A stretch of 64,000 bases of DNA from Streptomyces fildesensis (GCF_016107395.1 NZ_JAAIKO010000025.1:1-64000), one strand, 5' to 3'. Counted from the stretch's first letter, positions 1-7,931 are shown. The notes: generated from the sequence alone by a model not told the origin. A program made the numbers and translations.

Positions 1-679
1 CTGCCTGGTAGGCGCTGGCGAGGTTGTTCCGGCTGGCCAGAGTGTCGGGGTGGGTATCGCCCAATACTTGCTCGGATTGGGCGAGCACTTCTTCGTACAG
101 CGGGGTGGCTCGCGCCCGGTTCCCCGCTGCCTGGTAGGCGCTGGCGAGGTTGTTCCGGCTGGCCAGAGTGTCGGGGTGGGTATCGCCCAATACTTGCTCG
201 GATTGGGCGAGCGCTTCTTTGTACAGCGGGATCGCGCGCCCCAGGTCTCCTGCGGCGTAGTAGGCGCTGGCGAGATTGTTCCGGCTGGCGAGAGCAGTCT
301 CAACGTCAACGCTCGTGCCGACCGGTACCGGAAGTCCCCTCTTGCCTGACGCATCCATCGATGTCAGCAGCAGTGCCGCCAACTCCGGCATCAATTTTGC
401 GTGCTCGCGCAACGCACGCTTGATCTGCTGGCGCAACGCCGCAGCCGCGTCTTCATCATGTGGGTCATCGGCGACATCACGCACTGCGGTGTCCAGCTCT
501 GCGCGCCCCTGCGGGTCCCGGAACTTGAGCACTATGCGAAGCAACCGCTGCCCAAGGTTCGCTCTCGCGCCCATCGCCGGGTCCTCAGCCTGGCTGAGTA
601 CCGCCTCCCCGTATGCGCCGACCGCCGCCTTCAGATACGGCCGGGCTTGCTCCACTAACTGGTTGATCTCCCCACCCAC
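1..679 (-). CDS. Tetratricopeptide (TPR) repeat protein, 3' end beyond the window
   Basis: Reading leftwards from a GTG at 679, with a GGGGG Shine-Dalgarno 6-10 nt upstream, the frame stays open to the window edge, so the C-terminus is missing. About 125 N-terminal residues are helical and acidic/Leu-rich. They are followed by 42-residue TPR units of the TPR_12 type, each carrying LGDTHPDTLASRNNLA and LYEE/KEALAQSEQ motifs. The repeats are expected to form a superhelical protein-binding surface; no enzymatic domain is visible. Similar TPR proteins in Streptomyces often carry a signalling or conflict-system N-terminal module, but I cannot assign this one. It lies in the cargo end of the mobile element. 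Start choice is fairly secure; function is unknown. Confidence 0.8.
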   Translation of the reverse strand, partial: MGGEINQLVEQARPYLKAAVGAYGEAVLSQAEDPAMGARANLGQRLLRIVLKFRDPQGRAELDTAVRDVADDPHDEDAAAALRQQIKRALREHAKLMPELAALLLTSMDASGKRGLPVPVGTSVDVETALASRNNLASAYYAAGDLGRAIPLYKEALAQSEQVLGDTHPDTLASRNNLASAYQAAGNRARATPLYEEVLAQSEQVLGDTHPDTLASRNNLASAYQA

Positions 680-809
680 GAAAGACCCCCTGACTGCCTG
701 TCACCAGCCAACCTCATGGCGGCCAAGCATAGGAACACGCGGCTCGCTGCGAGTGCGAAACGCCGAAACCAGCCCGCAAGGTACCGCGCCAAGAGCTCGT
801 GAGCGGAGC

Positions 810-951
810 GGGTTCCTCGTCGGTCGGGCAGCTTTGCCGGACCAGGGTTCTCCAGGGGCCGCCAAGGCTCACATCGTGACGCTTGCGCTTCGGCCTTGGC
901 GGCCCCTGGAGAACCCTGGTAGGCCTCCGGGGCAAGGCCGGCGAGGAACCC
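810..951. repeat. Large inverted repeat able to form a 142-nt hairpin
   Basis: A perfect 28-bp inverted repeat (841-868 against 893-920) closes a 24-nt loop. Outer arms continue imperfectly to a perfect 10-bp pair GGGTTCCTCG (810-819) / CGAGGAACCC (942-951). It lies upstream of the TPR gene and overlaps no convincing gene. It could be a structured RNA, a MITE-like remnant or a protein-binding cruciform; no target-site duplication was recognised. Confidence 0.8.
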
Positions 952-1311
952 ACCCCGCGACCCACCACCCCCAACCACGACGAACCCGCACTCGGAGTCG
1001 AGACGGATCCTCGGAGGGAGGGCCGGGGTGTGGGGCAGGGCCCCACGTCTGTTCCCCTTATGGGGATACTCGCGCTGCTGGCCTTGCGGCGCCGGTCGGG
1101 GTGCGCGCTGGAGCGGGGCGGAGACAGGAGCGGCGGCGTGCGCCACGGGCGAGCGCCGCGCGCCGCGCTTGCGCGGCGCCTTGATCCAGTAGAGAAAGTT
1201 GTAACCGCTCCGGGAGATGCACAGCGGTTTTCAAGACCGCCCAGCTTGGCCCCACCGTGTGCCACGTGACCTGCGGCAATGCCATTCAAGGTCCGGATTA
1301 TGCTGACCTCT
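952..1311. other. Non-coding stretch without a recognisable gene
   Basis: No reading frame here has credible codon usage or a recognisable product. It contains one short GC-rich palindrome, CGCCGCGC-TT-GCGCGGCG at 1161-1178. An anticodon-arm-like stem-loop near 1221-1240 does not extend into a tRNA. Confidence 0.5.
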
Positions 1312-1330
1312 TGGCCACAGGATGGCCAAC
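1312..1330 (-). terminator. Short hairpin downstream of the 208-residue gene
   Basis: TTGGCCA and TGGCCAA pair around a 5-nt loop, 87 nt past the stop of the leftward gene at 1417. There is no T-run, so a terminator role is only plausible. Confidence 0.35.
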
Positions 1331-1416
1331 AGGGCTCGTTAGTTGCCACCAGCCGCTCTGCCGTACGCCATGGAACGTAGCCGTACCGAGGCGGAAGAGA
1401 CGGAGGGAGGAGACCG

Positions 1417-2043
1417 TCAGTTCTCCTGCGGAAGGGCAGCGAGGGCGGCCCGAGCGAGGACAGCGAACCGATATTCGGCCTCAACGATCTGCGGCTTGTG
1501 TTCGTTGAGCTGTTGGACGAGGTTCTCGCCGTCCTCGGTACTCAGCGGCGCCGTGGTTTCACCGCGGCGCCGGATCGAAGCTGCGACGGCGACGGCGGTG
1601 CGACGGCTGAGAATCCGGTCAGTGAAAGTCATGGCCGCCTCAGCCACAGGATCCGGCCCTGCGAGCTGAACGGCGTGAAGGGACCGTACGAGTGAGCCTG
1701 CTCCTGCCCGCTCATCCGCGATGGCCTGAGCCAACTCCTCACGCTCAGTCGCGGTCGCTCGAACCTTGTGCAGCAAAGTTCGGGTTGCTTCTCGGGCTTC
1801 ATCAGCAGCCACAAGTAGGGCAAGGTAGGAGGTTTGACGGTGTTCGCGCAACCACTTCTGGTGCTCTGTGCCTAGCTCGCGTCGTTGAGTTCTCTCTTGC
1901 GTCTCCTCCTGGCGAACCAGTTGACGATCGAGGGCTGCCTCCTTGCGTCGGTCGCTGCGGGCATTGATCGCGGCAACGCCTATGCCGCCGGCTAGCACGC
2001 CAAGTAGGCCGACTGCCGACCCGATTAGATCGGTCATATCCAA
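1417..2043 (-). CDS. Hypothetical membrane-anchored helical protein
   Basis: This 208-residue protein begins with one hydrophobic segment (about residues 5-27, LIGSAVGLLGVLAGGIGVAA). A long charged, probably coiled-coil region follows (about 30-110, rich in R, E and Q) and then a helical tail. There is no signal-peptidase site, so an N-terminally anchored cytoplasmic protein is expected. I recognise no family. It sits between the TPR gene and the pentapeptide-repeat gene, all leftward, in the accessory part of the element. A start at residue 3 (MTDL) is equally possible. Its promoter region holds two AT-rich direct repeats at 2141-2174. Confidence 0.65.
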   Translation of the reverse strand: MDMTDLIGSAVGLLGVLAGGIGVAAINARSDRRKEAALDRQLVRQEETQERTQRRELGTEHQKWLREHRQTSYLALLVAADEAREATRTLLHKVRATATEREELAQAIADERAGAGSLVRSLHAVQLAGPDPVAEAAMTFTDRILSRRTAVAVAASIRRRGETTAPLSTEDGENLVQQLNEHKPQIVEAEYRFAVLARAALAALPQEN

Positions 2044-2140
2044 TCCGTACCGCCTAGATCTACCTGCATCCGCGCGCCCTTCCTGGCGATCACGAGCGGC
2101 TCACGGCCCTCATCGCACCCCGATCACTCAGATTCAGAGC

Positions 2141-2174
2141 GGCGAAATTTCTCGCCCGTAGGCGAAATTTCTCG
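2141..2174. repeat. Two 14-bp direct repeats in a promoter region
   Basis: GGCGAAATTTCTCG occurs at 2141-2154 and again at 2161-2174, exactly 20 bp apart, with a palindromic GAAATTTC core. The AT-rich core stands out from its surroundings. It lies between the pentapeptide-repeat gene and the start of the 208-residue gene, so it may be an operator for the latter; 20-bp phasing would put two bound proteins on nearly the same DNA face. Confidence 0.55.
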
Positions 2175-2211
2175 AACATAATGCACCTCCTAGTGCGGTC
2201 AGAAACTTACA

Positions 2212-4095
2212 CTAGGAACGTTTGACTCGCCCGCGAACGGCGAGCGCTGCCAGACCCAGCAAAATCGGCTCGCCAAATCGGGATGCCATTTCAATATATG
2301 TTCCTGCGACAGTAAGGTCTTGCTCGCTCGACCGAAAGACTACGGAGTTAACCACCACGCGAAATGATTTCTCGAATCTACCTTTAGTGAACCGTGCTCC
2401 CGCAGTGCCACTGAGATATGGATCAGGTTTATCCACCACTAGCGCCACCCGCCCTCCACCAGTCGGCACGATTCCGGTCGCCTCGGATTTTGATGAGTTG
2501 CTAGGGATGCCAAAACCCATCATCAGGAGAACAGTAATAGTCATAGCTAGAAGTAGCCATCCCAGCGCTCTTGCGGCTCGGAGGCCGTAGCCAGAAAGAA
2601 GCCAGTACATACCTAAAAGTAGGCGCTCCTCCTTGGGCGTCCCTTCGCGGTCGTGACGACGTGATTCCATCTCTCCATAGTAGAAGTCTGCCGCCCCTGG
2701 TTCATTCTTGCCGTCCTCTAAAGCTTTGCGGAGTTCTCGATATAATCCAGCCAGATCTGCCGGCTTTATCTGATGCTCTGTGCTCGGCTGGTCAGGCCCT
2801 GGTGTCCATCCACTTATAGCGACCGCAGGTCGATGCGGTAGAGGCAGTGCGCGCCATCTAGATTCCTCTGCCAGAATATTCCTACGAGTCCACAGCCGAA
2901 ATGGAATACGCCCTGAGCCGAATTGTATGCCGGATGGAGGAGTGGCGAAGGCGCAACGGCCGTTAATCCTTATCTGGTCCAAGTGGAGTGCGCCGGAAAA
3001 TATGCAACCGGTCAAATCCATGTCAACGAGAGTTAGTTGGGCAGCATCCACGCCAAGAAGGGTTGGAATTGTTGCTGGTGATGTTTCCTCCCCAAAGGGA
3101 TCAGATGGAATAGTGGCACCAAATGAATCAAAGGGCGATGTTCTACTTGCTATCGTTAGCGGCTGATCGTTCTTTACATCGGTAATATCCACTTCCCCAT
3201 TCCGTATGCGTATCACGGCCGGGCTACGAAACTGTGCGCTTGTAACGTCCACGCTCTCAGCGGCTATGTCGATGCGGACAGGCTCGAAAAAACTCGCTGC
3301 CCCGAGGATGATGTTGCCACAACAAATAATGGGACCAGTCAGCTGCGACATGAATTCGGCGTTCGCAAAGTTGACAGACTCGTCAAAAAGCGAAGAGTCG
3401 AACTTGGCAACTCCTGCAAATTGGCAACTGCTGAATCTGGCTTTATACGCAAACTGACATGCGGAAAAGTTTGCTTCGTTGGAGAACTTTACACCGTGAA
3501 ATAACGCATCCAAGCGAAAATAGGAACCGCTAAATCGCGCCTCGGCCTCAAAGGTGCTCTCGTAAAATGTGGCCCGGCCGAAGAAGTCCGCAAGTGAGAA
3601 GTTCGCACCTTCCGTAAATATTGCTCTATCGAATGAAGTCCAGTCCGAAAATCTCGCGAATCGAAAATTAGGGGTATGGCGAAATTGTGCTTTGGAGAAG
3701 TCTGCGGTCAACCAAAATTCTGTGCCCATGAAGCCTACATGCCCGTCAAATGTAGCTCCTTCAAATATCGCATCTCCTTGAAATTTCGCCCTAGAGAAAT
3801 CTGCTCTATCGGTAAAGTGCGCAGCCTCAAAATTGGCCGTACCAAAGATGGGAACCCAATCCTGCGACATGGTGCGGCATATTCGCCAAAGTGTATCGTC
3901 GTCAAAATGAACTCCCCTGAAATCTACCTCGTCACCAGGGTTCAGCCGCGATATCCAATCCATTCGGGTTTGATCGCTAAGGTGGGTCACGCAGAGATCA
4001 TGACTCGCGATCTTGATTCCAGTACAGTTGAACGCGTCGCAGGTTGGCCAGTCTGGGGAGATCGCACTCATGCTTAGAGGTTCTACACGCTCCAT
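2212..4095 (-). CDS. Pentapeptide-repeat membrane protein
   Basis: About 627 residues. A short N-terminal Cys/His-containing region (CDAFNCTG, HDLCVTHL) precedes a run of pentapeptide repeats (about 65-260) with the A(D/N)F / F..A.F pattern, such as ADFSRAKF, ANFSLADF and ARFSGSYF. These should build a right-handed quadrilateral beta-helix. Near residues 505-530 (LGWLLLAMTITVLLMMGFGI) and again near 600-618 are membrane segments, ending in a basic tail. Codon usage is plainly less GC-rich than the neighbours, suggesting recent acquisition. The start is uncertain: neither 4095 nor the in-frame ATG at 4071 has a good ribosome site. Function unknown; C-terminal membrane pairs of this layout occur in many actinobacterial pentapeptide proteins. 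Confidence 0.8.
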   Translation of the reverse strand: MERVEPLSMSAISPDWPTCDAFNCTGIKIASHDLCVTHLSDQTRMDWISRLNPGDEVDFRGVHFDDDTLWRICRTMSQDWVPIFGTANFEAAHFTDRADFSRAKFQGDAIFEGATFDGHVGFMGTEFWLTADFSKAQFRHTPNFRFARFSDWTSFDRAIFTEGANFSLADFFGRATFYESTFEAEARFSGSYFRLDALFHGVKFSNEANFSACQFAYKARFSSCQFAGVAKFDSSLFDESVNFANAEFMSQLTGPIICCGNIILGAASFFEPVRIDIAAESVDVTSAQFRSPAVIRIRNGEVDITDVKNDQPLTIASRTSPFDSFGATIPSDPFGEETSPATIPTLLGVDAAQLTLVDMDLTGCIFSGALHLDQIRINGRCAFATPPSGIQFGSGRIPFRLWTRRNILAEESRWRALPLPHRPAVAISGWTPGPDQPSTEHQIKPADLAGLYRELRKALEDGKNEPGAADFYYGEMESRRHDREGTPKEERLLLGMYWLLSGYGLRAARALGWLLLAMTITVLLMMGFGIPSNSSKSEATGIVPTGGGRVALVVDKPDPYLSGTAGARFTKGRFEKSFRVVVNSVVFRSSEQDLTVAGTYIEMASRFGEPILLGLAALAVRGRVKRS

Positions 4096-4268
4096 CGCGT
4101 CAAGGTGTTAACTTAGGGCGATTGTGGTTCGCGGGGCTCCTGTGCGCAGCCGGATCTCGATCTTGTTCAGTTCTGGTTCGATCACTGCATCTACCCCTAC
4201 TCGGTAGATCCGCCTCCTGTGCCGCCAGACAGCGCCTGGACCCGCTGAAATGAAGCCACGCAGGTGAA

Positions 4269-4532
4269 TCACTCGCCCCTTTGCTCGTCTGACTCGGCAG
4301 GGGCCTCAATCACGTAGATGCCCATGCCGTTTACGGTCTGGACCAAGCCCTCCTCCTTGAGTACCTGGACAGCCTTGCGCAGGGTGTCACGGGCCACGCC
4401 GTACTGCTGCTCCATCTCGACCAGGCTCGGGATCCGCCGACCCACGGGGATGGAACCGTCAACGATCCGTTCGCGCAGTTGGGCAGCGATTTGCCGATAG
4501 GGCGGCACGGGTCCTTCGCGGTCGATGGTCAT
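4269..4532 (-). CDS. Small GntR-family transcriptional regulator
   Basis: An 87-residue protein that is essentially just the GntR winged helix: PPYRQIAAQLRERI, then PSLVEMEQQYGVARDTLRKA (recognition helix) and a wing with VNGMGIYV. It lacks the UTRA/FCD effector domain, so it probably dimerises on DNA without a large ligand domain. Such short GntR proteins are common in Streptomyces next to small hypothetical genes. It is divergent from the 70-residue gene at 4670, and the palindrome at 4600-4612 between them is a likely operator. Confidence 0.85.
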   Translation of the reverse strand: MTIDREGPVPPYRQIAAQLRERIVDGSIPVGRRIPSLVEMEQQYGVARDTLRKAVQVLKEEGLVQTVNGMGIYVIEAPAESDEQRGE

Positions 4533-4599
4533 ACTTCGCAAGCTAGGCAGGAGGCCCTGCCCCGCCATAGCTACCCACGGGGCTAGCAGAGGGTAGTAC

Positions 4600-4612
4600 G
4601 GTCTAATGGACC
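4600..4612. promoter_or_regulatory. Candidate GntR operator
   Basis: GGTCTAATGGACC is a near-palindrome (GGTCTA / TGGACC, 5 of 6 positions complementary) midway between the divergent starts at 4532 and 4670. Sites built on GGTC...GACC suit small GntR proteins. No footprint is known. Confidence 0.4.
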
Positions 4613-4669
4613 ACAGAGGGAGCCTCCGACCGCAGCCGGTCCGAGGGATGGCATTGGCAGGGTGGCAAC

Positions 4670-4882
4670 ATGGCCGAGCACAGTAGTAGGCAGCGGTTGG
4701 AAGCGAGCCGAGGCCCGCAACCCTTCTCGACGCTGTCCGGGAACGCGATCGAGAGTGCCGCGCACCGCGCCTATAGGGACTACCTCGATCATGCGACGGA
4801 CTGCGAGATCTGCGCACACACATCGATCCACTGCGAGGCCGCAGACGCTCTGTGGCGGGTGTACCGGGGCCTCCGCCGGTAG
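4670..4882 (+). CDS. Small conserved hypothetical protein
   Basis: 70 residues, soluble and helical, with a Cys pair in DCEICAHTSIHC and an ending ADALWRVYRGLRR. This layout, a short Cys-containing helix then an LW..Y tail, recurs in small Streptomyces proteins encoded next to little GntR regulators, as here. The Cys residues could bind metal but only three are present. The function is unknown. The stop lies 21 nt before the IS630 insertion, which therefore did not interrupt it. Confidence 0.6.
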   Translation: MAEHSSRQRLEASRGPQPFSTLSGNAIESAAHRAYRDYLDHATDCEICAHTSIHCEAADALWRVYRGLRR

Positions 4883-4903
4883 ACCACCGGGACAGAACAC
4901 CTA

Positions 4904-6088
4904 GTGAGCTGGTTTTGAGATCTGGGCTCGCCTCATGAGTCGTGTTCTGTTTCAGATCAAGGGCTTTGCCTGACAGGGCCGGGTCCGCTCCGGTGTCCTG
5001 ACGGTATGGGCGATATCAGGCTGCCGCCGGTGGTGCTGTCGGAAGCTGAGCGGCTGACGTTGGAGAGCTGGGTCAGGCGGCGTTCGACTGCGCAGGGCCT
5101 GGCCCAGCGCGCGCAGATCGTGCTGGCGTGCGCGCGAGGGTGGAACAACACCGCGGTGGCTGCGCAGCTGAACACCGAGCGCAAGACGGTCGCCAGATGG
5201 CGGACACGGTTCCTGCGGGACCGGCTGGACGGCCTGTCGGACGAGCCACGGCCCGGGGTGCCACGGACCATCACCGATGCCCAAGTGGAAGAGGTGGTAG
5301 TCCGCACCCTCGAAGAGACCCCCGCAGGTGGGACGCACTGGTCGAAGAGGGAACTGAGCAAGGTCGTGGGAATCTCCCCTGCGAGTGTGCTGCGGATCTG
5401 GCACGCCTTCGGCCTGCAGCCCTGGCGGACCGAGACCTTCAAGATCTCACCGGACCCGCTGCTGATCGACAAGATCCGCGATGTCGTCGGCCTCTATCTC
5501 GCCCCGCCGGCCAACGCTGCCGTCTTCGCGGTCGACGAGAAACCGCAGATCCAGGCGTTGGAGCGGACAGCCCCCGTCCTGCCGATGCTGCCGGGGGTGC
5601 CCGAGCGGCGGAGTTTCGACTACGTCCGGCACGGCACCGTCGATCTGTTCGCCGCGCTGAACACCGTCACGGGCAGGGTCATCACGAAGCTGACCGCGCA
5701 GCACCGGGCCGTGGACTTCCGGGACTTCCTCGACGAGATCGACCGCCAGACCGATCCCGGCCTGGCGGTCCACGTGATCTGCGACAACCTCTCCGCCCAC
5801 AAGGCACCGGTGGTGCACCGGTGGCTGCTGGCGCATCCCCGCTTCCAGCTGCACTTCACACCCACATACTCGTCGTGGATCAACCAGGTCGAGCGGTGGT
5901 TCGCCGAACTGGAACGCCGCTGCCTCGAACGCGGTGTGTTCTGCTCACTCGGCGACCTGAAGACCGCCATAGAAGAGTGGATCAAGGTCTGGAACGACGA
6001 AGCCAGGTCCTTCAAGTGGACCAAGACCGCCGACCAAATCCTCGAACGCATCTGCCGCTACTGCGACAGGATCTCAAAACCAGCTCAC
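4904..6088 (+). mobile_element. Complete IS630-family insertion sequence
   Basis: The 1,185-bp element is bounded by perfect 19-bp terminal inverted repeats: GTGAGCTGGTTTTGAGATC at 4904-4922 and its complement at 6070-6088. Flanking TA dinucleotides (4902-4903 and 6089-6090) are the duplicated target expected for IS630/Tc1-type transposition. It carries one uninterrupted transposase gene. It inserted exactly in the stop codon of the leftward GNAT gene; the outer base of the right repeat regenerates that stop. Confidence 0.93.
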
Positions 6089-6091
6089 TAG
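5006..6091 (+). CDS. IS630-family transposase
   Basis: 361 residues in a single frame. The N-terminal half holds two helix-turn-helix units (VAAQLNTERKTVARWRTRF and VVGISPASVLRIWHAFG) for terminal-repeat binding. The C-terminal DDE_3 nuclease has all three acidic residues: D177 (FAVDEK), D260 (ICDNLSAH) and E296 (WINQVERW), i.e. DD35E spacing. No frameshift or early stop is visible, so it may be active. The stop TAG is completed outside the element: its TA is the target duplication and its G is flanking DNA. Confidence 0.92.
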   Translation: MGDIRLPPVVLSEAERLTLESWVRRRSTAQGLAQRAQIVLACARGWNNTAVAAQLNTERKTVARWRTRFLRDRLDGLSDEPRPGVPRTITDAQVEEVVVRTLEETPAGGTHWSKRELSKVVGISPASVLRIWHAFGLQPWRTETFKISPDPLLIDKIRDVVGLYLAPPANAAVFAVDEKPQIQALERTAPVLPMLPGVPERRSFDYVRHGTVDLFAALNTVTGRVITKLTAQHRAVDFRDFLDEIDRQTDPGLAVHVICDNLSAHKAPVVHRWLLAHPRFQLHFTPTYSSWINQVERWFAELERRCLERGVFCSLGDLKTAIEEWIKVWNDEARSFKWTKTADQILERICRYCDRISKPAH

Positions 6092-6657
6092 GGCCAGGCC
6101 GCCAGCGATTCAGGGGCTGGCGTGGCGTCAATCATTCGGAAGCTTGCGGCGCCGGTGGCCCGTTGTGCGAGCCAGCCGGAGACGCGTGGCCCCCCGTTGA
6201 CGGCGCCACCTTCCCGCACCGTGCGTACGTACTCGAAACCTTGCCGGAGGTAGTAGTGCTGCAAGGCGTCGTTAGTCGTCCACGCGTCGAGCCGTAGCCA
6301 CTTCGCTCCCGCTCGGTACGCGCGGTCGCCCGCCCAGTCCATCAGTTGGCCGCCGATGTTTTGGCCGGCGTGGGTCCGGGCCACGGTGAGTTTGTTGATG
6401 AACACCGACGGCTCATCCAGCTCGTCATCAGTCCACAACCCCTCTTCCGCCACCGTGGTCAGAGTGATGGTTGCAGCCGTCGCGTCGGCGTCGCGGACCA
6501 TGAACACGGTCCCGGCCTGGATGGTGGCCAACAGCCGGTCTGCCGGGTAGGGGCGGCTCCACTGGTCACTACCGAGTTCGCTGAGCCATCCCGCCGCCTC
6601 CTCGCGGAAGGCAAGCAGGGTTGGGAGGTCATCGGGCCGCGCGGGTGTGATGATCAC
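6088..6657 (-). CDS. GNAT-family N-acetyltransferase
   Basis: 189 residues from a GTG at 6657 that overlaps the upstream GntR stop (GTGA), implying translational coupling. The acetyl-CoA fold is visible: VFINKLTVARTHAGQNIGGQLMDW contains the pyrophosphate-binding loop (motif A), and LRLDAWTTNDALQHYYLRQGFEY is motif B. The substrate is unknown. A GntR-GNAT pair like this is a recurring unit beside AICE backbones. Its last codon and stop coincide with the IS630 target site, yet the reading frame ends at the original residue. Confidence 0.8.
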   Translation of the reverse strand: MIITPARPDDLPTLLAFREEAAGWLSELGSDQWSRPYPADRLLATIQAGTVFMVRDADATAATITLTTVAEEGLWTDDELDEPSVFINKLTVARTHAGQNIGGQLMDWAGDRAYRAGAKWLRLDAWTTNDALQHYYLRQGFEYVRTVREGGAVNGGPRVSGWLAQRATGAASFRMIDATPAPESLAAWP

Positions 6658-7421
6658 AGAGTTTCGTCCCGCCCGGACAGATCGCCGATTTCGTAGTTCA
6701 TGCGGTTGAGATCGCCGCGGAACGTCGTGATGGTGCAGCGTATGGGCCGTGTGTCGGAGTAGCCCGTCCGGGTCCACAGCATCACCGGGACACCCGCGCT
6801 GATCTCCAGCAGGCGAGACTCCTCCGGCGTTGGCATCCGGGCCGAGATCTCATCGAAATATCCGACCTGCTCGATCTCGCGGTCGGCAAGGTAGCGCGTC
6901 GTCCCCTCAGCGATGTCGCCCGGTTCTGCCAGCCGGGGCGCCGCTTCGGCAAGCCAGCCCGGGTAGTAGGTGGCCTGCGTTGACCACGGCACGTCATCAA
7001 CGAAGCGATGGCAAAACCGCAGCACGGTGGTAGAGCCAGCGTCCACCTTGAGGCGGGCCGCCGTGTACGCCGTCGCGGGGAGCATCTCCACTCGGAACGT
7101 CTGGTGCGGTCTCCGACCGGCGGCGGTGACATCGGTGCTGTAGGCGTCGCCGTTCTGCGGGAAGCTCAGGTTTTCGAACCGCGAGGCGTTCAGCTCGAAG
7201 ACCTCGTGTGATCGAACCTCGTAACCGAGACCCTGGCTGGACGAGATCAGACCCTCTGTGACCAGCAGGTTCAAGCCCGCACGGACGGTGTTGCGCGACG
7301 CGTCGAACCGGGCGCTCAGCTCGCTCTCCGAGGGCAGGCGTGGGCTCGATTCGTACTTGCCGTCGGTGATCTCGCGACGCAGTGCGTCAGCTACGACTCG
7401 GTACTTCGGCTGCGGGCTCAT
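6654..7421 (-). CDS. GntR/HutC-family repressor with UTRA domain, KorSA-like
   Basis: About 255 residues. The N-terminal winged helix (KYRVVADALRREI ... PSESELSARFDASRNTVRAGLNLLV ... GLGYEV) is followed by a UTRA effector domain ending in TRTGYSDTRPIRCTITTFRGD. In pSAM2 the equivalent GntR protein KorSA represses replication and excision; position, orientation and domain content here fit that role. It faces the transfer and replication genes across a ~540-bp divergent region with two matching palindromes. The start is uncertain: a GTG at 7439 lacks a ribosome site, while GGAGG sits unusually close to the ATG at 7421. Confidence 0.85.
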   Translation of the reverse strand: MSPQPKYRVVADALRREITDGKYESSPRLPSESELSARFDASRNTVRAGLNLLVTEGLISSSQGLGYEVRSHEVFELNASRFENLSFPQNGDAYSTDVTAAGRRPHQTFRVEMLPATAYTAARLKVDAGSTTVLRFCHRFVDDVPWSTQATYYPGWLAEAAPRLAEPGDIAEGTTRYLADREIEQVGYFDEISARMPTPEESRLLEISAGVPVMLWTRTGYSDTRPIRCTITTFRGDLNRMNYEIGDLSGRDETL

Positions 7422-7447
7422 GCCTCCATCATGACGCACTCGCGCAA

Positions 7448-7529
7448 CTTGTTCCTACATGTATGTCCAAAGTGCTTGACGTCTTAGTCCCGATGGGTGC
7501 AGCATCATCACACAGCTTGTACCAACAAG
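7448..7529. promoter_or_regulatory. Divergent AICE promoter with two candidate GntR operators
   Basis: CTTGTACCAACAAG at 7516-7529 is a perfect palindrome (CTTGT-N4-ACAAG); CTTGTTCCTACATG at 7448-7461 is the same site with one mismatched base. Between them lies TTGACG (7476-7481) with a weak -10 (CAGCAT, 7500-7505) about 18 bp on, oriented toward the transfer genes. The arrangement fits autoregulation and repression of the element by the adjacent GntR protein. Confidence 0.5.
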
Positions 7530-7889
7530 TTGAGCAAGAGGATTAAGTGCGTCTGAGCGTCCTGGACACAGGGCGGGAGGGCGGAGCGCTCGTTGGTTGA
7601 GAACTGAACAGTGTGCCGCCCCAGCCACCTGCTCTTGGGTGGTCGATGGGGTCGCCCTCCAGCCCAGCAACACGGGCTCGGGAGGTGGCCGGAGTGATCC
7701 AGCCACACGTTGCCGCGTCGTGAGTCACGCGGTCCGGGGTCACCTACCTCCCCGGTGAGACGAAAAGGGGCACTGTCCGCCGACCCTCCGGGGGCGGGCA
7801 AGGGTCGTCGCAGCGTTACGCCGGCCTTCCGGTCGGACGGGTCAGCGACGGTCACCGATCACCCGAGAACCACACACCACAGTCCAGCC
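7530..7889 (+). other. Long non-coding leader before the transfer genes
   Basis: About 360 nt between the putative promoter and the first hairpin. No frame has convincing codon usage or a recognisable product. It may be an untranslated leader, a transfer locus, or hold an RNA; I saw no strong repeat in it. Confidence 0.35.
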
Positions 7890-7931
7890 CCGGGGCGGCG
7901 GCTCCCAGCCAAGGACAGTCCGCCGCCCCGG
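7890..7931 (+). repeat. AICE hairpin family, copy A
   Basis: A perfect 12-bp stem (7890-7901 / 7920-7931) closes the 18-nt loop CTCCCAGCCAAGGACAGT. It ends 29 nt before the start of the DUF3307-like gene. The same loop recurs at copies B and C although the stems differ in sequence. Confidence 0.75.

Noticed and set aside
276..1184. Long rightward frame across the left end
   Set aside because: It runs antisense to the TPR gene and through the large hairpin, with random-looking Ser/Arg/Pro-rich composition.
1190..1290. tRNA-like anticodon arm (GCGGT-7-ACCGC) on either strand
   Set aside because: No matching acceptor stem, D-arm or TTCRA T-loop could be found in either orientation, so it is at most a chance stem-loop.
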